Notes: generated by a model from the sequence alone, not told the origin. A stretch of 64,000 bases of DNA from Nothobranchius furzeri (GCF_043380555.1 NC_091751.1:55031956-55095955), one strand, 5' to 3'. Positions 33,668-45,884 are shown, numbered from the stretch's first letter. Made by a program: numbers and translations.

Positions 33668-33775
<108 letters not shown>

Positions 33776-33869
33776 GTTACAAAGGAAACATAATACGCTT
33801 TAACATTGTCATCAATCTGATCGCCAAGGCAGGTTGTGTGAACGTGCAAGTATTAGTTACATAGCGTGT

Positions 33870-33940
33870 GCTTTTACACTTTGTGTGTATGATCTCCCCC
33901 CCCCCCCCCCCAGCTTTTACACTTTGTGTGTATGATCTCT
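33870..33940. repeat. 27-bp duplication around a C16 tract
   Basis: GCTTTTACACTTTGTGTGTA + TGATCTC occurs at about 33,870-33,896 and 33,914-33,940 with C16 (33,896-33,911) between. It abuts the left tip of the large inverted repeat, which also has a C-tract next to its right tip (36,423-36,441). Confidence 0.85.
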
Positions 33941-34343
33941 ATCGCGTCAGACCCGTGCCACAACCCGTGCACGCGCATTGGGTCCACAGCGCGCGCGTGA
34001 ACGGGACTCGCGAGCGAAAATATACATGGCGAGAGGTCATTTGTGCACTGAGAGGGAGCAAACTGTGTCTGTGAGCGCACAAGGATGTGCACAAGTGACA
34101 AACCTGCGTGCGCGCGTTGCCAACGAGCACACGGCAGAGGAAAACGTGCGCGCGCGGCAGCCTCTCTGCGCGCTTAGCAGCCTCTGCGCGCTCGGTTTCT
34201 AATTCCGCTCGCTCGGCTGTGAGGGCTTTTGGCACTCTGGAGGCGTGGCCTGTGGCAGATCTTCCCTGTCCTCTGATTGGTTAGTTTACCCTGCACTTTA
34301 CTGTCTACCTATCTATATAAAAAAATCTGAGATTCAGCTGTTG

Positions 34344-34412
34344 CTGTCATAGCTCAGCTGGGAGTGCGGGTGACTCTCACTCTGGAGGATCCAGGTTCGA
34401 GTCCGGCCAAGG
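34344..34412 (+). ncRNA. tRNA-like sequence in left arm (Pol III promoter type)
   Basis: TAGCTCAGCTGG (box A type) and GGTTCGAGTCC (a perfect B box) stand 30-35 bp apart, as in tRNA genes. The D-arm and T-arm sequences are recognisable, but the acceptor and anticodon stems do not pair convincingly, so I do not call a functional tRNA or an anticodon. Transcription would run inward toward the centre of the palindrome. Confidence 0.6.
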
Positions 34413-34834
34413 AACATAGAGTTGATGTCATTATTCTTTCCTAATTCCTGTGATATTATTTTACAGTTGTGACCGTTCAACTGTCATTAAACGTCCGAAT
34501 GTTTGCTGGGCAGTGTTTTAAAAAGTGCACATAAGCTAGATGGTTTTAACCAGGTAAAAATAGACTTGTGGGTGTAGGTATGCTCAAGTTTAAAAAGTTC
34601 TTGCCTCATTAATGTATTGTTTATTTTTTTCAGCATTTAATTGACAAATTATCCTTTCAAATAATTAATTGATGAGTTACATAATTGTCTATTTAGAATT
34701 GTTGAATGGACTGAGTCAAGTTTGGTGCACTTTATATATTTCAAAACATGTTTTTTTATTTTAATTATGCATATAAATAATTTTAATGTTAATTTATTGA
34801 AATATTTCTATTTTTTCATTACCTCACCCTTGTT

Positions 34835-35500
34835 TTGACAAAAACGAGACCTTGCTGGATAATATCACGGAGAAACTATTTGTTCGCAGTACATGGCTCA
34901 GTGAGGATCTGTATACCAAAGGAGGAGATACTCAGAAATCTGTCTGCAGATTGTTACAACCCAGACTGGAAGTGGCGGGCTGTAATAAGAAAGGAGACCA
35001 AACAGAGGAGTGGGGGGTTCAACAATTGATTTATTTAACCAAAGTAAGTGAGGTCCCTGCTGAGGGACATCCGAGTAAAACCTTGAGATGGCCATTTTCT
35101 GTTCACTAACTTGCTTTAGTAAATCCTTACTTTGGTTAAATAAATCAGTTGTTGAACCCCCACTCCTCTGTTTGGTCTCCTTTCTTATTACAGCCCACCA
35201 CTTCCAGTCTGGGTTGTAACAATCTGCAGACAGATTTCTGAGTATCTCCTCCTTTGGTACACAGATCCTCACTGAGCCATGTACTGTGAACAAATAGTTT
35301 CTCCATGATATTATCCAGCAAGGTCCCGTTTTTGTCAAAACAAGGGTGAGGTAATGAAAAAAATAGAAATATTTCATTAAATTAACATTTAAATTATTTA
35401 TATGCATCATTAAAAAAACATGTTTTGAAATATATAAAGTGCACCAAACTTGACTCAGTCCATTCAACAATTCTAAATGGACAATTATGTAACTCATCAA
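34835..35500. other. central AT-rich to unique part of the palindrome, no protein supported
   Basis: The 200-aa minus ORF 34898-35500 crosses the centre and reads both arms in turn, so its two halves are translations of the same repeat. GGTTGTAACA(A)TCTGCAGACAG lies in both arms. I see no domain. Confidence 0.6.
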
Positions 35501-35574
35501 TTAATTATTTGAAAGGATAATTTGTCAATTAAATACTGAAAAAAAATAAACAATTCATTAATGAGGCAAGAACT

Positions 35575-35575
<1 letters not shown>

Positions 35576-35633
<58 letters not shown>
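35576..35633. repeat. (CT)n microsatellite
   Basis: Pure CT tract inside the right-arm-specific insertion. Confidence 0.95.
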
Positions 35634-35635
<2 letters not shown>

Positions 35636-35903
35636 AAGCCCCACTCTAAGGGCCTTTGCAGTGTATTAGTGAGTCATATATTGTACAACCACAGTCATAA
35701 AGTTTTCAATCAGTAGTTTTATTTCAGTATGTATTTTTCCAGTATCACAAAAAATGTAATTTTATATGTTTAAAACCATCTAGCTTATGTGCACTTTTTA
35801 AAACACTGCCCAGCAAACATTCGGACGTTTAATGACAGTTGAATGGTCACAACTGTAAAATACCTGAAATAAAGAAAAATTAGCATTACATCTACTGCAT
35901 TTT

Positions 35904-35975
35904 CCTTGCCCGGACTCAAACCTGGATCCTCCGGGGCGAGAGTCACCCGCTCTCCCAACTGAGCTATGCCAGCGA
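35904..35975 (-). ncRNA. tRNA-like sequence in right arm
   Basis: The minus strand has TAGCTCAGTTGGGAGAGC (box A and full D stem) and GGTTTGAGTCC (B box, one change), with the T stem partly pairing. The anticodon and acceptor stems are not convincing. It faces the left-arm copy, so the two would transcribe toward each other. Confidence 0.6.
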
Positions 35976-36287
35976 CTACTTGACTAGCAGACTTTTTTAT
36001 ATAGATAGAGGGTAAAGTGCGGTGTAAACTAACCAATCAGAGGACAGAGAAGATCTGCCACAGGCCACGCCTCCAGAGTGCCAAAAGCCCTTACAGCCGA
36101 GCGAGCAGGAGTCAGAAACCGAGCGCGCAGAGAGGCTGCCGAGCGCGCACAGAGGCTGCCGCGCGCGCACGTTTTCCTCTGCCGTGTGCTCGTTGACAAC
36201 GCGCGCACGCAGGTTTGTCACTTGTGCACATCCTTGTGCGCTCACAGACACAGTTTGCTCCCTCTCAGTGCACAAATGACCTCTCGC

Positions 36288-36373
36288 CATGTATATTTCC
36301 GCTCGCGAGTCCCGTTCACACGCGCGCTGCCATGTATATTTTCGCTCGCGAGTCCCGTTCACACGCGCGCTGT
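36288..36373. repeat. 43-bp tandem duplication in right-arm tip
   Basis: GCCATGTATATTTCCGCTCG + CGAGTCCCGTTCACACGCGCGCT is repeated directly, differing by one base. The left arm has a single copy. Confidence 0.85.
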
Positions 36374-36439
36374 GGACCCAATGCGCGTGCACGGGTTGTG
36401 GCACGCTTTAAACGCCATAGATCCCCCCCCCCCCCCCCC

Positions 36440-37097
36440 CCACACACACACACCCACCATTTTTTTTACTATAGCACAGGTTTTCTTAACATGACGGATG
36501 GACCTCATTTGAGTCAGCTGAACTGACAACCATAAGGTACTTGTTTCTCAGAATGTTACCTAATATTTTTGACATTGATCATGATTAAAATAGCACCTGA
36601 ACCAGCCTTTATATAAAACATAAAGATGTTTATGCCCATCTGTAGCTCATCACACCAGTAAAAGCAACCTGAAAGGGGGCCATTTTTTCCCTGTACAGCG
36701 CATGCCTTTGCAGGCATTTTTGAAAATGACTTCATATTTCAAACCAATTGCAATGACAAGAAATGGGGACGCATCAGTCCTAAATAAATTGGACAGATTG
36801 GACGGTCTAATACCATTTTATTAGATGCTGCCAGTCTTCTACCCATCATCTGTGAAAGACTGCTCGGTTTGCCATTTCAGTCCCACAAAGGCTCAGCAAG
36901 AGCGATGCTGCAGCTTGAGTGCATCTGCAGCTCGCCTTGTCCATGTTCTACCCACAGACGATGCAAGCCCAAAGACAACAGGGGAGAGGAAAGGAATTAA
37001 AAACTAACTCCATTTAGACTGTGTCTAAAGACTGACTGGTCTGTTCCTAACAGGTGTGCTTATTCTTGAGTTAAGTTGTGATTAAACCCAGATATGA

Positions 37098-37098
<1 letters not shown>
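36440..37098. other. no gene recognised
   Basis: Apparently single-copy. ORF 36825-37007 has no domain. Confidence 0.4.

Positions 37099-37099
<1 letters not shown>

Positions 37100-37190
<91 letters not shown>
37100..37190. repeat. (GT)n microsatellite, about 90 bp
   Basis: Pure GT tract. Confidence 0.97.
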
Positions 37191-37193
<3 letters not shown>

Positions 37194-37608
37194 AAAACAA
37201 AGAAAGGAGGAAAAGGAGGTGTGTGTATGTCCATCAATCAGTCAATCAAGCTTAACTTACAAGTTGGCATAAAGATCTAGATGTGCAGTGTGTGTGTGTC
37301 CTTGATTTACCCCAACAGAGGGAAATGCTGTTTAGGCCTCCTTTGCACTGAAGGAACTTCCTTTTATTGTGTCCAGTTTGCAAATTGTATAACTCTCTGC
37401 CAGCGCCGGCGCTCCGCACAGCGCGTAGGCACCACGCCGGGGGAGGGGCACCAAACGCAAGCTTATGAAAAAAATAATATGTATATGATACAGACAGATT
37501 TCAATTAGAAGATGTGCAAAGCAAGTTAACAGCATGTTTACAGAAAGAAAACAACACAAAACGGAAAGGAGATTGACCGTGTTGCACCGTCACCTCCCCC
37601 CCCCAGTC

Positions 37609-37693
37609 ATGGCTCCGAAAAGGCTGCAGGAGTCCGGGGCAGTAAATAGACAAAAGAAGAAACAGCGGGATGATGCTGTTGCTTCGATTGCAG
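37609..37693 (+). CDS. hAT transposase exon 1 (partial gene)
   Basis: The ATG lies after a C-rich stretch: MAPKRLQESGAVNRQKKKQR then DDAVASIAG, ending at CAG|GTAAGA (donor at 37,694) in phase 1. A lysine/arginine-rich start with SGA-x-x-R-KKK is usual for hAT transposases of the TTF/ZMYM-like group. It joins in phase to exon 2 at 38,969. The role (nuclear localisation or DNA contact) is inferred only. Confidence 0.6.
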
Positions 37694-38968
37694 GTAAGAC
37701 AAGTATTTAAATGGAAATTCTTAATTTTTTTTAATCTATTCCTAATTCTAAACACGTGATCAAGTTCAGAGGATTGTTTGACCTAGCTTAAATTCAGACT
37801 TGTTACTGCTTTTAATTAATCTGTTTATGGTCAAATTTTGCCGAGTTTGGTATAAGCATGCTGCTTTTCAGGACTTTTATTTGGTGTTTTTCGTTCTCTG
37901 CTTCCGTACATTTAACATTTTGACTCTATCTGCGTGGTTTGGGCAGATTTTGTTCTCTGCTTCTCCAGTCTGTTAAAAGTAAAATGTGCCACTCTGTCCC
38001 GCAGCCTCCCGTCCGCCTGCCGGGCGTTCGTTAGTAGCTGAGTGACAGAGGCTGAGAGGGAGAGAAACTCAGAGAAGCTTTAGAGCTTTTTTACTGCTGG
38101 AGAAAAAACTTAGCAAGTCATCATCTTCCTAAATGCAGTTATTCTCTTCTGAATCAGCACTTGTTTAAAGAAGAAGAAATAGTTAAATGCAACAAAGGGA
38201 AATATCCTTTTATTCAGCCGTTCGTGCGATTAAAAAATAAGTCTGAACAGTGTTAAAGGTTGTTCATCTAAAAAATAGACCTTGAAGAGTTTGAAGTTTT
38301 TTTTTGTTTTAATAAGTTCATCTTAAAACATCTTTCTCAAGTAAAATAAAGTTTCCTCTGTGAGGTCAGATAGGCCCATCTGTGCTGTTTTGAAACAGAA
38401 ATAAACAAATGAATCATATTTGTCCACCCAAATACTTAAATATCACAAAAACAGGAAGGACAAAAACACCGTCAAGGTAAAGTAAGAAGTTTTATTTTTA
38501 AATAAGCGGCTGTTTGTGATTCACCATGACTTAACTATGGACATGATTTATATCATTATTAAATAGCCCATGTGGCCTATAGGCTATGTAACTGAGATTT
38601 AATAAGAAAAATTAGACAAACCTATTTTCAAACTAGGTATTTGCTCTATGTTGATATATATTTCATAAACATTTACGGGCCAAGAGGAACATCAGCTGCT
38701 GATGTTATAATTTGAAGAAAAAAGTCCATTATGCTAACCTCATCCCTTCATATTCAGAATTTTCTAGTTGTGTATAAAATGTGTATATTGTGCCTCTCTA
38801 GTTCTTAATAAAGGTTAAATAGTTTTGAATTTAGTCATGTCACATGCCAGTGATTTATAATATAAACCTATGAATAATCTATTGCAGTATTTTTTTTTAC
38901 CATGGTTTAAAACTTTTATCTTATTATAGAATTAATATGACAAATGATCTTTTTGTGTCTGAATGCAG

Positions 38969-39170
38969 GCTCAATGAACAAGTACATTCAAGGAGGAGCT
39001 CACGCCAAAAGTTCAGATCAGTCATCCACCAGCAGTTCAAGAGCTCAAGATCAGTTGTCAGCCATCACGCCTGAACCTTCTACAACATCACCCAGCCCTG
39101 ACCAGGAATTACAAAGTAAAGCACACCTACAGACCGAGCACAGCCCACAGCCAGCACTTCTGAAGGCAGA
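38969..39170 (+). CDS. hAT transposase exon 2 (partial gene)
   Basis: An acceptor GAATGCAG precedes it. In phase with exon 1 it reads SMNKYIQGGAHAKSSDQSS then a serine/proline/threonine-rich low-complexity stretch to LLKAE, and a donor GTGAGT at 39,171. No zinc finger or catalytic domain follows before the right terminus, so the transposase is truncated to its disordered N-terminus. Confidence 0.55.
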
Positions 39171-39499
39171 GTGAGTCCTGGATCTGAAAATTACATTGGA
39201 GAAACATATGTGCCACAACCGGTGCTTGTGTTGTGTGGATCTGTTACATAGTTCTAAATAATAACAATATGAAGTTCCTGTGTTGAGTATGTTATATTAT
39301 GTAAATATCAGTCCTACTTTTTGTAAATAATAAGCAGTTTGTGCATACAAGAGAATTAAAGATAATTTAAGGGGAAGCGCTTGCACATACTGTGTTATTG
39401 TGTTGTTTTTTCTGCGGGGTGGGTGGGGGGTGGGGGGTTACCACAAAGCCTTTGTGCTTAGGGCACCAAAATAGCTAGCAACGGCCCTGCTCTCTGCTA

Positions 39500-40003
39500 A
39501 GTATTTAAGGGTGAGGAACACTGAAAAACTATTTTTAATGATTATTTCTGACAATAATCTGTCACTCTCAGGTTTTCATGGAGGCTAAACATGAACTACA
39601 CCTATCTCCTGCATTAGCTTCGAATAGAAAACAGACGCTGAAAGTCTAGGATTAGAACATTCTGACATATCTACGTCACACTGTCACTCAACATTAATGC
39701 ACTCACCCATTTGAGTCACGACGGGGAAGGCTGTTGATGGCTTAGCGTCCAGGAAACAGCAGACAACATCTCGACTAGCATAAGATAACCGATAGCATCA
39801 GCAACTTCTCCACAAAACAGAAGCTCCTCCAGGCTTGTGTTATTTGTGGAGATAAAACATCCATGTTGCAATTCAGTGGTAGAGTCACATATCCAATTCG
39901 AGGCAAGATGTTCAAATATGAGGAAATAAGACCCCAAAACCGGCTGTCTGAAGCTCAGCTGTGATGTGGGTTACTTCTAATTCCTATAAGTGGTGCACTG
40001 GTG
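39500..40003 (+). repeat. unnamed interspersed repeat, copy 3
   Basis: Matches copies 1 and 2: AACACTGAAAAACTATTTTT, TAGCGTCCAGGAAACAGCAG, GGAGATAAAACATCCATG and CCAATTCGAGGCAAGATG. At the MITE site of copy 2 this copy reads ACCGATAGCATC with no insertion. Confidence 0.7.
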
Positions 40004-40004
40004 T

Positions 40005-40467
40005 TGGCCCAATTCCAATACTCACACTTCCACACTTGTGCCCTTCAACTGCACGATCCTGGCCAGAGGTGAGAGTGCGTAGGGTGTCCCGATTCTCAAG
40101 TGCTGAAGTTGATCACGCCCCTTTTGCACCCTTGACCTGTAATCCAATGCTGTGGTAGAAAAGGCTCAAGTGCTTTTGCTTAAAATATGTATTTTCAAAT
40201 GAAAATTGTTTATTTTGAGATGATTAATTGATGCTCTGGCTGTTTTAGACAAAGCAGCAATGACTGTAAATGCATTTCAAATAATTGTTCAGTTGTTTTT
40301 TTGAAAGTTGTTTATGAAGTTTGTCGATGATGCAGTGCTCCCTGTCACAGTTCGGCAATTATTTGCACACTTGTGCACCACACACTCGAAGCCTTACTGC
40401 GCACATCCTGCAAGTGCACTTCACAGAAGATTGTAGAGCGACAGTGCGATTATTGGGATTGGGCCTA
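40005..40467. mobile_element. TIR element of about 460 bp
   Basis: TTGGCCCAATTCCAATACTC at the left and TTATTGGGATTGGGCCTA at the right form the TIR. CACACTTGTG motifs recur inside both ends. No clear TSD is present (candidate 8-mers do not match), so the superfamily is left open; the termini look hAT-like. Confidence 0.65.
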
Positions 40468-40469
40468 CG

Positions 40470-42860
40470 TTTAGTCACATGACTCCACCCGATCCATCAC
40501 CCACCTCTATTAGACACCACAACACACATTCACAACACAATGATTTTTTCAGGTGTATTGGTGAGAAGGATTTAGGAGAAGTAGAAGGCTGAATCTGAAA
40601 TTACTGATGAGCTGCTTATAGATTTGATTAAACCTTATAGATTTATAGTGCTGCTGGAGGCCAGGAAAAGGGGACTCTGACTGGGGGGTTCTGTTTTAGA
40701 AAGAAGGTGGTAATGAGGGGTGAAAACATGTAAAAAGCTGAGCTATGGATTTACATATTGCTTTGTAATTAGAGGTGTGGTTTATGTGTGAGCCTGCTCC
40801 TGTATGTAGTTGTGTTATTTGGTTCTGAAATGTATTTGGAGTTATTTTTCAAATTCCCAAACGTTTAACCTTTCTCCTTCACCACACACTTTTGTTAGCA
40901 ATAAGTTGCCATATAGAACATGCCACGAACAATTGCATCCTGCCTTGGACAGCAATAACCATACCCCTCTAACACAACACTAAGTTATAATGGAGCTGTA
41001 TCTTCGGCATGAGGCCAGTGGGGCCAACACTACTCTAAGTTGACTGAACTATGGATACACTGCCACCACATTCCCCTACTGTCCATCCCGTCTTTCCACC
41101 GGACATGAAAGCATTGCGAAATGGCCACAAAACATATTACATGGCAATTAGCCACTGTTATAGCGGACGAGTTGCTTTCCACCGGCAGCAAAGTGGAACG
41201 TTTTGGACATATACCCAGAATTGAATGGACGCTATCATTACTTTCAAGTCTATTTTTCACAGGATATGTCTCTGCAACACATCAAACTCTGCAATTTGGG
41301 ATCAGGTCAGACAGGAAGTCAAACGCGAAAGCAGTATAAAACATCTGGAAGCTTTCAAAATAAAAGCCAGGTGCAGATAAACACACATAATTTTCTGTTA
41401 AAACCCCCATAACCGATATCAACAGAACAGAAAATAAGCCATAGACCTTTTTGGATACAGGCTGCCATCTGTTTCTTTGCTTGATATCGTGTGAACATCT
41501 GAAATCACGCGTGGCAATTCATTTTGTGACCTCACTAGATCAGCTGCGTGGAATGCGTTTGCTCCCGTTTTGCATCAGATTTTCTTGCGGTTGGAGAGAG
41601 CTCAGGTAAAACTCCTCTATTTTGTTACATGCTGCTTTCGCTTTCAGTGGAAAGAAGGGGTTAGACTCTGGCATGCTGCTGCCATGATGAGTAGCCACCA
41701 AAACAGCCGTGTGTATTCTCAAAACCATTTTGGATTGCTATGCTCCATTATTTGTAATGGGGAAGAGCTACCTTATTCTTATTCTTGTGTGACAGCATTG
41801 CAAAGACTGCTAAGTCCATCCAAATTCTGACTGACTTGCCTTAATGGTGTTATGAAGCTTTGAGTTTGGGCAGTTTCCAAGAAACAAGTGTGCTCCATTG
41901 CGTGTAAAACTATGGAAGCCTGGCAGTGCGTGTTTATATGTGTGCTATGCAGCTCTCAACAAGACTGAGTCATTTAAACGGGATTAGCGGAAGTGATGAT
42001 TGACCCGTTCGCATTGTAAAGCACTGTACTGCCCACACATAACTGGAACAATTCTAGGCTTGGAATGTCTATAGTGGCTCACATAAGCCCCACACATATA
42101 TAAACAATGAGTTTTGTGGATTGTGCTGGTTAAAGAGGAAATGTGTAGCTGTTGCGCAACACATAAAACGTCTGTGTGTTGTGTGAAGACTTTTCCAGCC
42201 TTAATCTGCCTATTTTTCCTGTCATAAAAGACAGATTAGCAAATAAAATGTGAACATGAAAATGAAGCCGGGTCAAAAAAGAACAAAAGGAAAGAGAGAT
42301 CCTATCTGAAGCCTCTGCAGGATTATTTCTGGCTTTGAAGAAGTCATTTGAACTTTCCTCTATGAAGCTGAATCCTCCTATTGATCAGATGTTTGTGCCA
42401 AAACATTCCAAAGACTCTGTCATTGGTATGATGAGGCTTGTGGTGGGTAAAATAAACCTGCGGAATAATCACAGAGTTTGATTTAAGGTGTTCAATCATG
42501 TGTTTGACTGAAAGAAGACGGATGATATATTAAATGTAAAGCAGAGCCACAAAACACTGTGTCAATGAGTAGTTAGATGAAAGATTGATACCAGTCTTAC
42601 ATCTGGCCATTAAATGCAAGGCTGCTGCCAGCTACTGGCTAGCTTCTAGCACAGAAGCTTTTTACCAGAGACACAGCGCTGCTTTGTCGAGCTGTAATGA
42701 AATTTGATTTCCAGCAGCCAAACTCCCTTATCAGCACCTGTTTCATTCATACATGAACGAGAGTGTAGTGTAGTGGTTAGGTGATTTAGACAAGGTTTAA
42801 AGAAAAGCTGCAATGACAAATCAGCAAATCAAGCTAGCTTAAAACACTTACATTTGTTAT
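40470..42860. other. no gene recognised
   Basis: Mostly single-copy in appearance. Short ORFs on both strands between 41,030 and 41,830 show no domain. CTTTCCACCGG occurs twice in opposing context (41,093 and 41,174), hinting at an old MITE. Confidence 0.4.
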
Positions 42861-42864
42861 TGTT

Positions 42865-42925
42865 TATGTTTATTTATTTAGCAGACGCTTTTATCCAAAG
42901 CGACTTACAATTTATAACCTATAGG
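42865..42925. repeat. widespread teleost repeat motif
   Basis: ATTTATTTAGCAGACGCTTT + TATCCAAAGCGACTTACAA is a motif found at very many places in fish genomes. I recognise it but cannot assign the parent element. Confidence 0.6.
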
Positions 42926-43119
42926 GCATGTTGTGATCCAAAACCATAATTATGGTTTTGGGCTGAAAAATTAAATTTAATGCAAGTTGCACTAAACTGC
43001 CAAACTAATGATTACACATGTGTACAGCACCATTTTGATACTCATCTATCCAGATTAGCAGCAAATAAAAGTTAATTTAGGTGTTACTTACTCTTTAAGC
43101 AAAGCTCAGGCTCTGTCTC

Positions 43120-43640
43120 CCTGCCAAAGAGGAAAAGAAAGGAAGACATTTAGTTCAAATACATGGGAAAGTAGGAAAATGGAGAAATGTAAGAATGAGT
43201 AGTAGAGATCAAAGAATAATATTGAGATTAAGAATGGGACATACCGGGCTTAATAGTACTATGTATCTGATAGGGAAGCGTCTCACAGGTTCGTGTGGAT
43301 GTGGGGTAGAGAGGGAAATTGTGGAACATGTTTTATGTAACTACGAAATATGAGGAAAGTAGAGGAAAACATAGGAGGAGAAATAAAACACAGGAAGTGG
43401 GCGATGAATGTAAAGACGTTGTTAAATGGTGAGGACAAGAAATATAAGTTGGTGATTTAGTATTTAAAATAAAGTGGTTTGTTGAATATAATCAAGTTTA
43501 TTTATTTATTTTTTTATTGGTTTTTATGTTATTAGTATTATATTTTTTCAACGCTTTTATTCTGACTCACACTCCAGCACAGTAGGTGGCGGAAATGTAC
43601 CTAGACTGTAGATGCCACCCGCCAATAAACAAGAAGTCTC
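43120..43640 (+). mobile_element. LINE C-terminal fragment and 3' UTR (I/Nimb-like)
   Basis: Translation gives RLRMGHTGLNSTMYLIGKR, then TGSCGCGVEREIVEHVL-CNY, the C-terminal block with a CxC...H...C pattern that ends several I/R1-group LINEs. Stops follow within 20 codons. The UTR ends GTAGGTGGCGGAAATG and GCCACCCGCCAATAAACAAG, a common fish LINE end. Confidence 0.6.
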
Positions 43641-44170
43641 CCTGCCAGATTATCGACAGCCTTGTGCCAGTAGAGACTCCAGCGATATTTTCAACCAAGC
43701 CTTTTGACTTTTGACCACGTTTTCTGTCCACGGATTCTGCCTGCCTTGCCCCTCACGGATTCTCTTTCCCATCTGTCATCTGGACCCCGACCTTGGCTCT
43801 GAACGTTGACTACTGATCCTTGCTCAACCCCCTGATAAGTATTGTTGACTTCTTGCCTGTACCTCACCCTGACATTGGATTTTTGGATACTTGAACTTCT
43901 GTGGGCTGTACTAATTGTCTGTGTCATTTTGAGGAGAGAAGTTGAATCCACAGACCGAAGAGGAGCTCCCATAGCTGGCACCGAGACAGTCCCGCCTCTT
44001 CTCCCTGCCATCGCAGCATATGCTTCTCCATCTCCAGTTTTTCTCATCAGCAGAATCTTCTGTGATTCCCTGATTCTCCCACATTTAAAAAAAAAAACAA
44101 AAAACCTTTTTTAACGTTTTACTGCTGTGTTCTGGCTGAATTTCCGGGTCTTCAGGTTATACCCATTACA
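43641..44170 (+). mobile_element. LTR-like repeat
   Basis: The block has phrases such as TCATCTGGACCCCGACCTTG and ends GGTTATACCCATTACA, like the 3' part of fish gypsy-type LTRs. The 118-aa minus ORF and 90-aa plus ORF over it have no motif. No left end or TSD is identified. Confidence 0.35.
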
Positions 44171-45051
<881 letters not shown>

Positions 45052-45320
45052 GGAGAAACACAGTGCTGACAAAGGAGTGAAAGGACTGCAATCTGGTTCA
45101 CCGGGAAGAGCGAGAAGAAACACAGATTTTGGAATTCCTTTTAACAGCTTGTGAAATATTAACCTGAACATTAAGTGTACTTGTGTTAGCAGCTATATGT
45201 GCCGATTACAGCATTTCAGCGCTGTTTTGAAAATCCTTAGAAACAGAAATGAAAGACCCCCTGTGAGCTGTAGCTGCTCAGTCACAATGTGCGCCTTAAT
45301 GAAGGGGCATGTGTAGAGAC

Positions 45321-45333
45321 TGTGTGTGTGTGC

Positions 45334-45364
<31 letters not shown>

Positions 45365-45367
45365 CGC
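45321..45367. repeat. (TG)n(CG)n microsatellite
   Basis: TG tract ending in GCGCGCGCGCGC, a pure alternating purine-pyrimidine run. Confidence 0.95.
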
Positions 45368-45882
45368 ATAACCGAGAGCCAGTTTGCTTGTGTGTTCTTG
45401 CACTCTAAATGGTTTCCACAACAAAACAACATTTAATTGCTTCGATTACTGATATTAATTGCACATTACTCTGCATCCGTTGTCTGCGACTCCTCTGACT
45501 TAACGTCTTAAATCTGAGCTCAGTTCCTTTTTGTAGTAAATGGTTTTGGTTAATAAAGTTGTCCTTATCCATCTCTCTCACTCTTTTTAAACAAACACTC
45601 ACAGTGACTCACAAAATTAAGCCCATCCTTGGCTTTCATGTATCTGTTTTTACTGTGTCTCGTTTAACTGACTTTTCGTCACACTCGGTTTGTCTTTCTG
45701 TCCCTGAAACTCAGCCAAGCAGCCTAAAAGATGGATGCTTTGCAGATCCACCATTTGTCCGTGCTGGCATCCACAAATGTGTTGTCAAACTCTAGGATTT
45801 AAGATTTCATGTTTTGACTTCAAGGCTCCAACACTGATCTTTCCTGCAGCTTCTATGTGGGCAGATTTTTGAGTCAGTCCTG

Positions 45883-45884
<2 letters not shown>

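Larger units (their letters stand above)
33934..36423. repeat. giant inverted repeat (2.5 kb) with tRNA-like promoters
   Basis: Left arm 33,934-35,048 and right arm 35,126-36,423 are reverse complements along almost their whole length, with a 77-bp spacer. Reading inward, each arm has a CpG-rich tip (ACAACCCGTGCACGCGCATT; AAAACGTGCGCGCGCGGCAG), a GAGGCGTGGCCTGTGGCAGA block, a tRNA-like sequence, ACTGTCATTAAACGTCCGAA, AT-rich sequence and CAACCCAGACTGGAAGTGG near the centre. Arm identity looks high but is not complete. The right arm has an extra block of about 190 bp (35,575-35,770) including (CT)n, and a 43-bp tandem duplication near its tip. No transposase is evident. It may be a foldback element or two opposed copies of one retroposed unit. 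Confidence 0.85.
37401..39489 (+). mobile_element. hAT element with two N-terminal exons
   Basis: It begins CAGCGCCGGCGCT and ends AGCAACGGCCCTG (13-bp TIR, three mismatches), flanked by a perfect 8-bp TSD CTCTCTGC (37393-37400 and 39490-39497). Two exons near the left end keep the N-terminus of a transposase; the remaining 300 bp to the right end is non-coding. It therefore cannot transpose on its own. It is inserted just outside repeat copy 3. Confidence 0.9.

Noticed and set aside
34344..34412. Functional tRNA gene
   Set aside because: The A and B boxes are good, but acceptor and anticodon stems do not pair. It is kept only as tRNA-like sequence. The same holds for 35,904-35,975.
34898..35500. 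200-aa minus-strand ORF
   Set aside because: It crosses the centre of the inverted repeat, so its two halves are both strands of one repeat. No domain is visible.
36078..36526. Overlapping ORFs of 103-138 aa
   Set aside because: Products of the GC-rich palindrome tip, where stop codons are rare. The left tip gives the same artefact on the other strand.
43842..44114. 90-aa plus ORF and 118-aa minus ORF
   Set aside because: They overlap each other in an LTR-like repeat and have no recognisable product.
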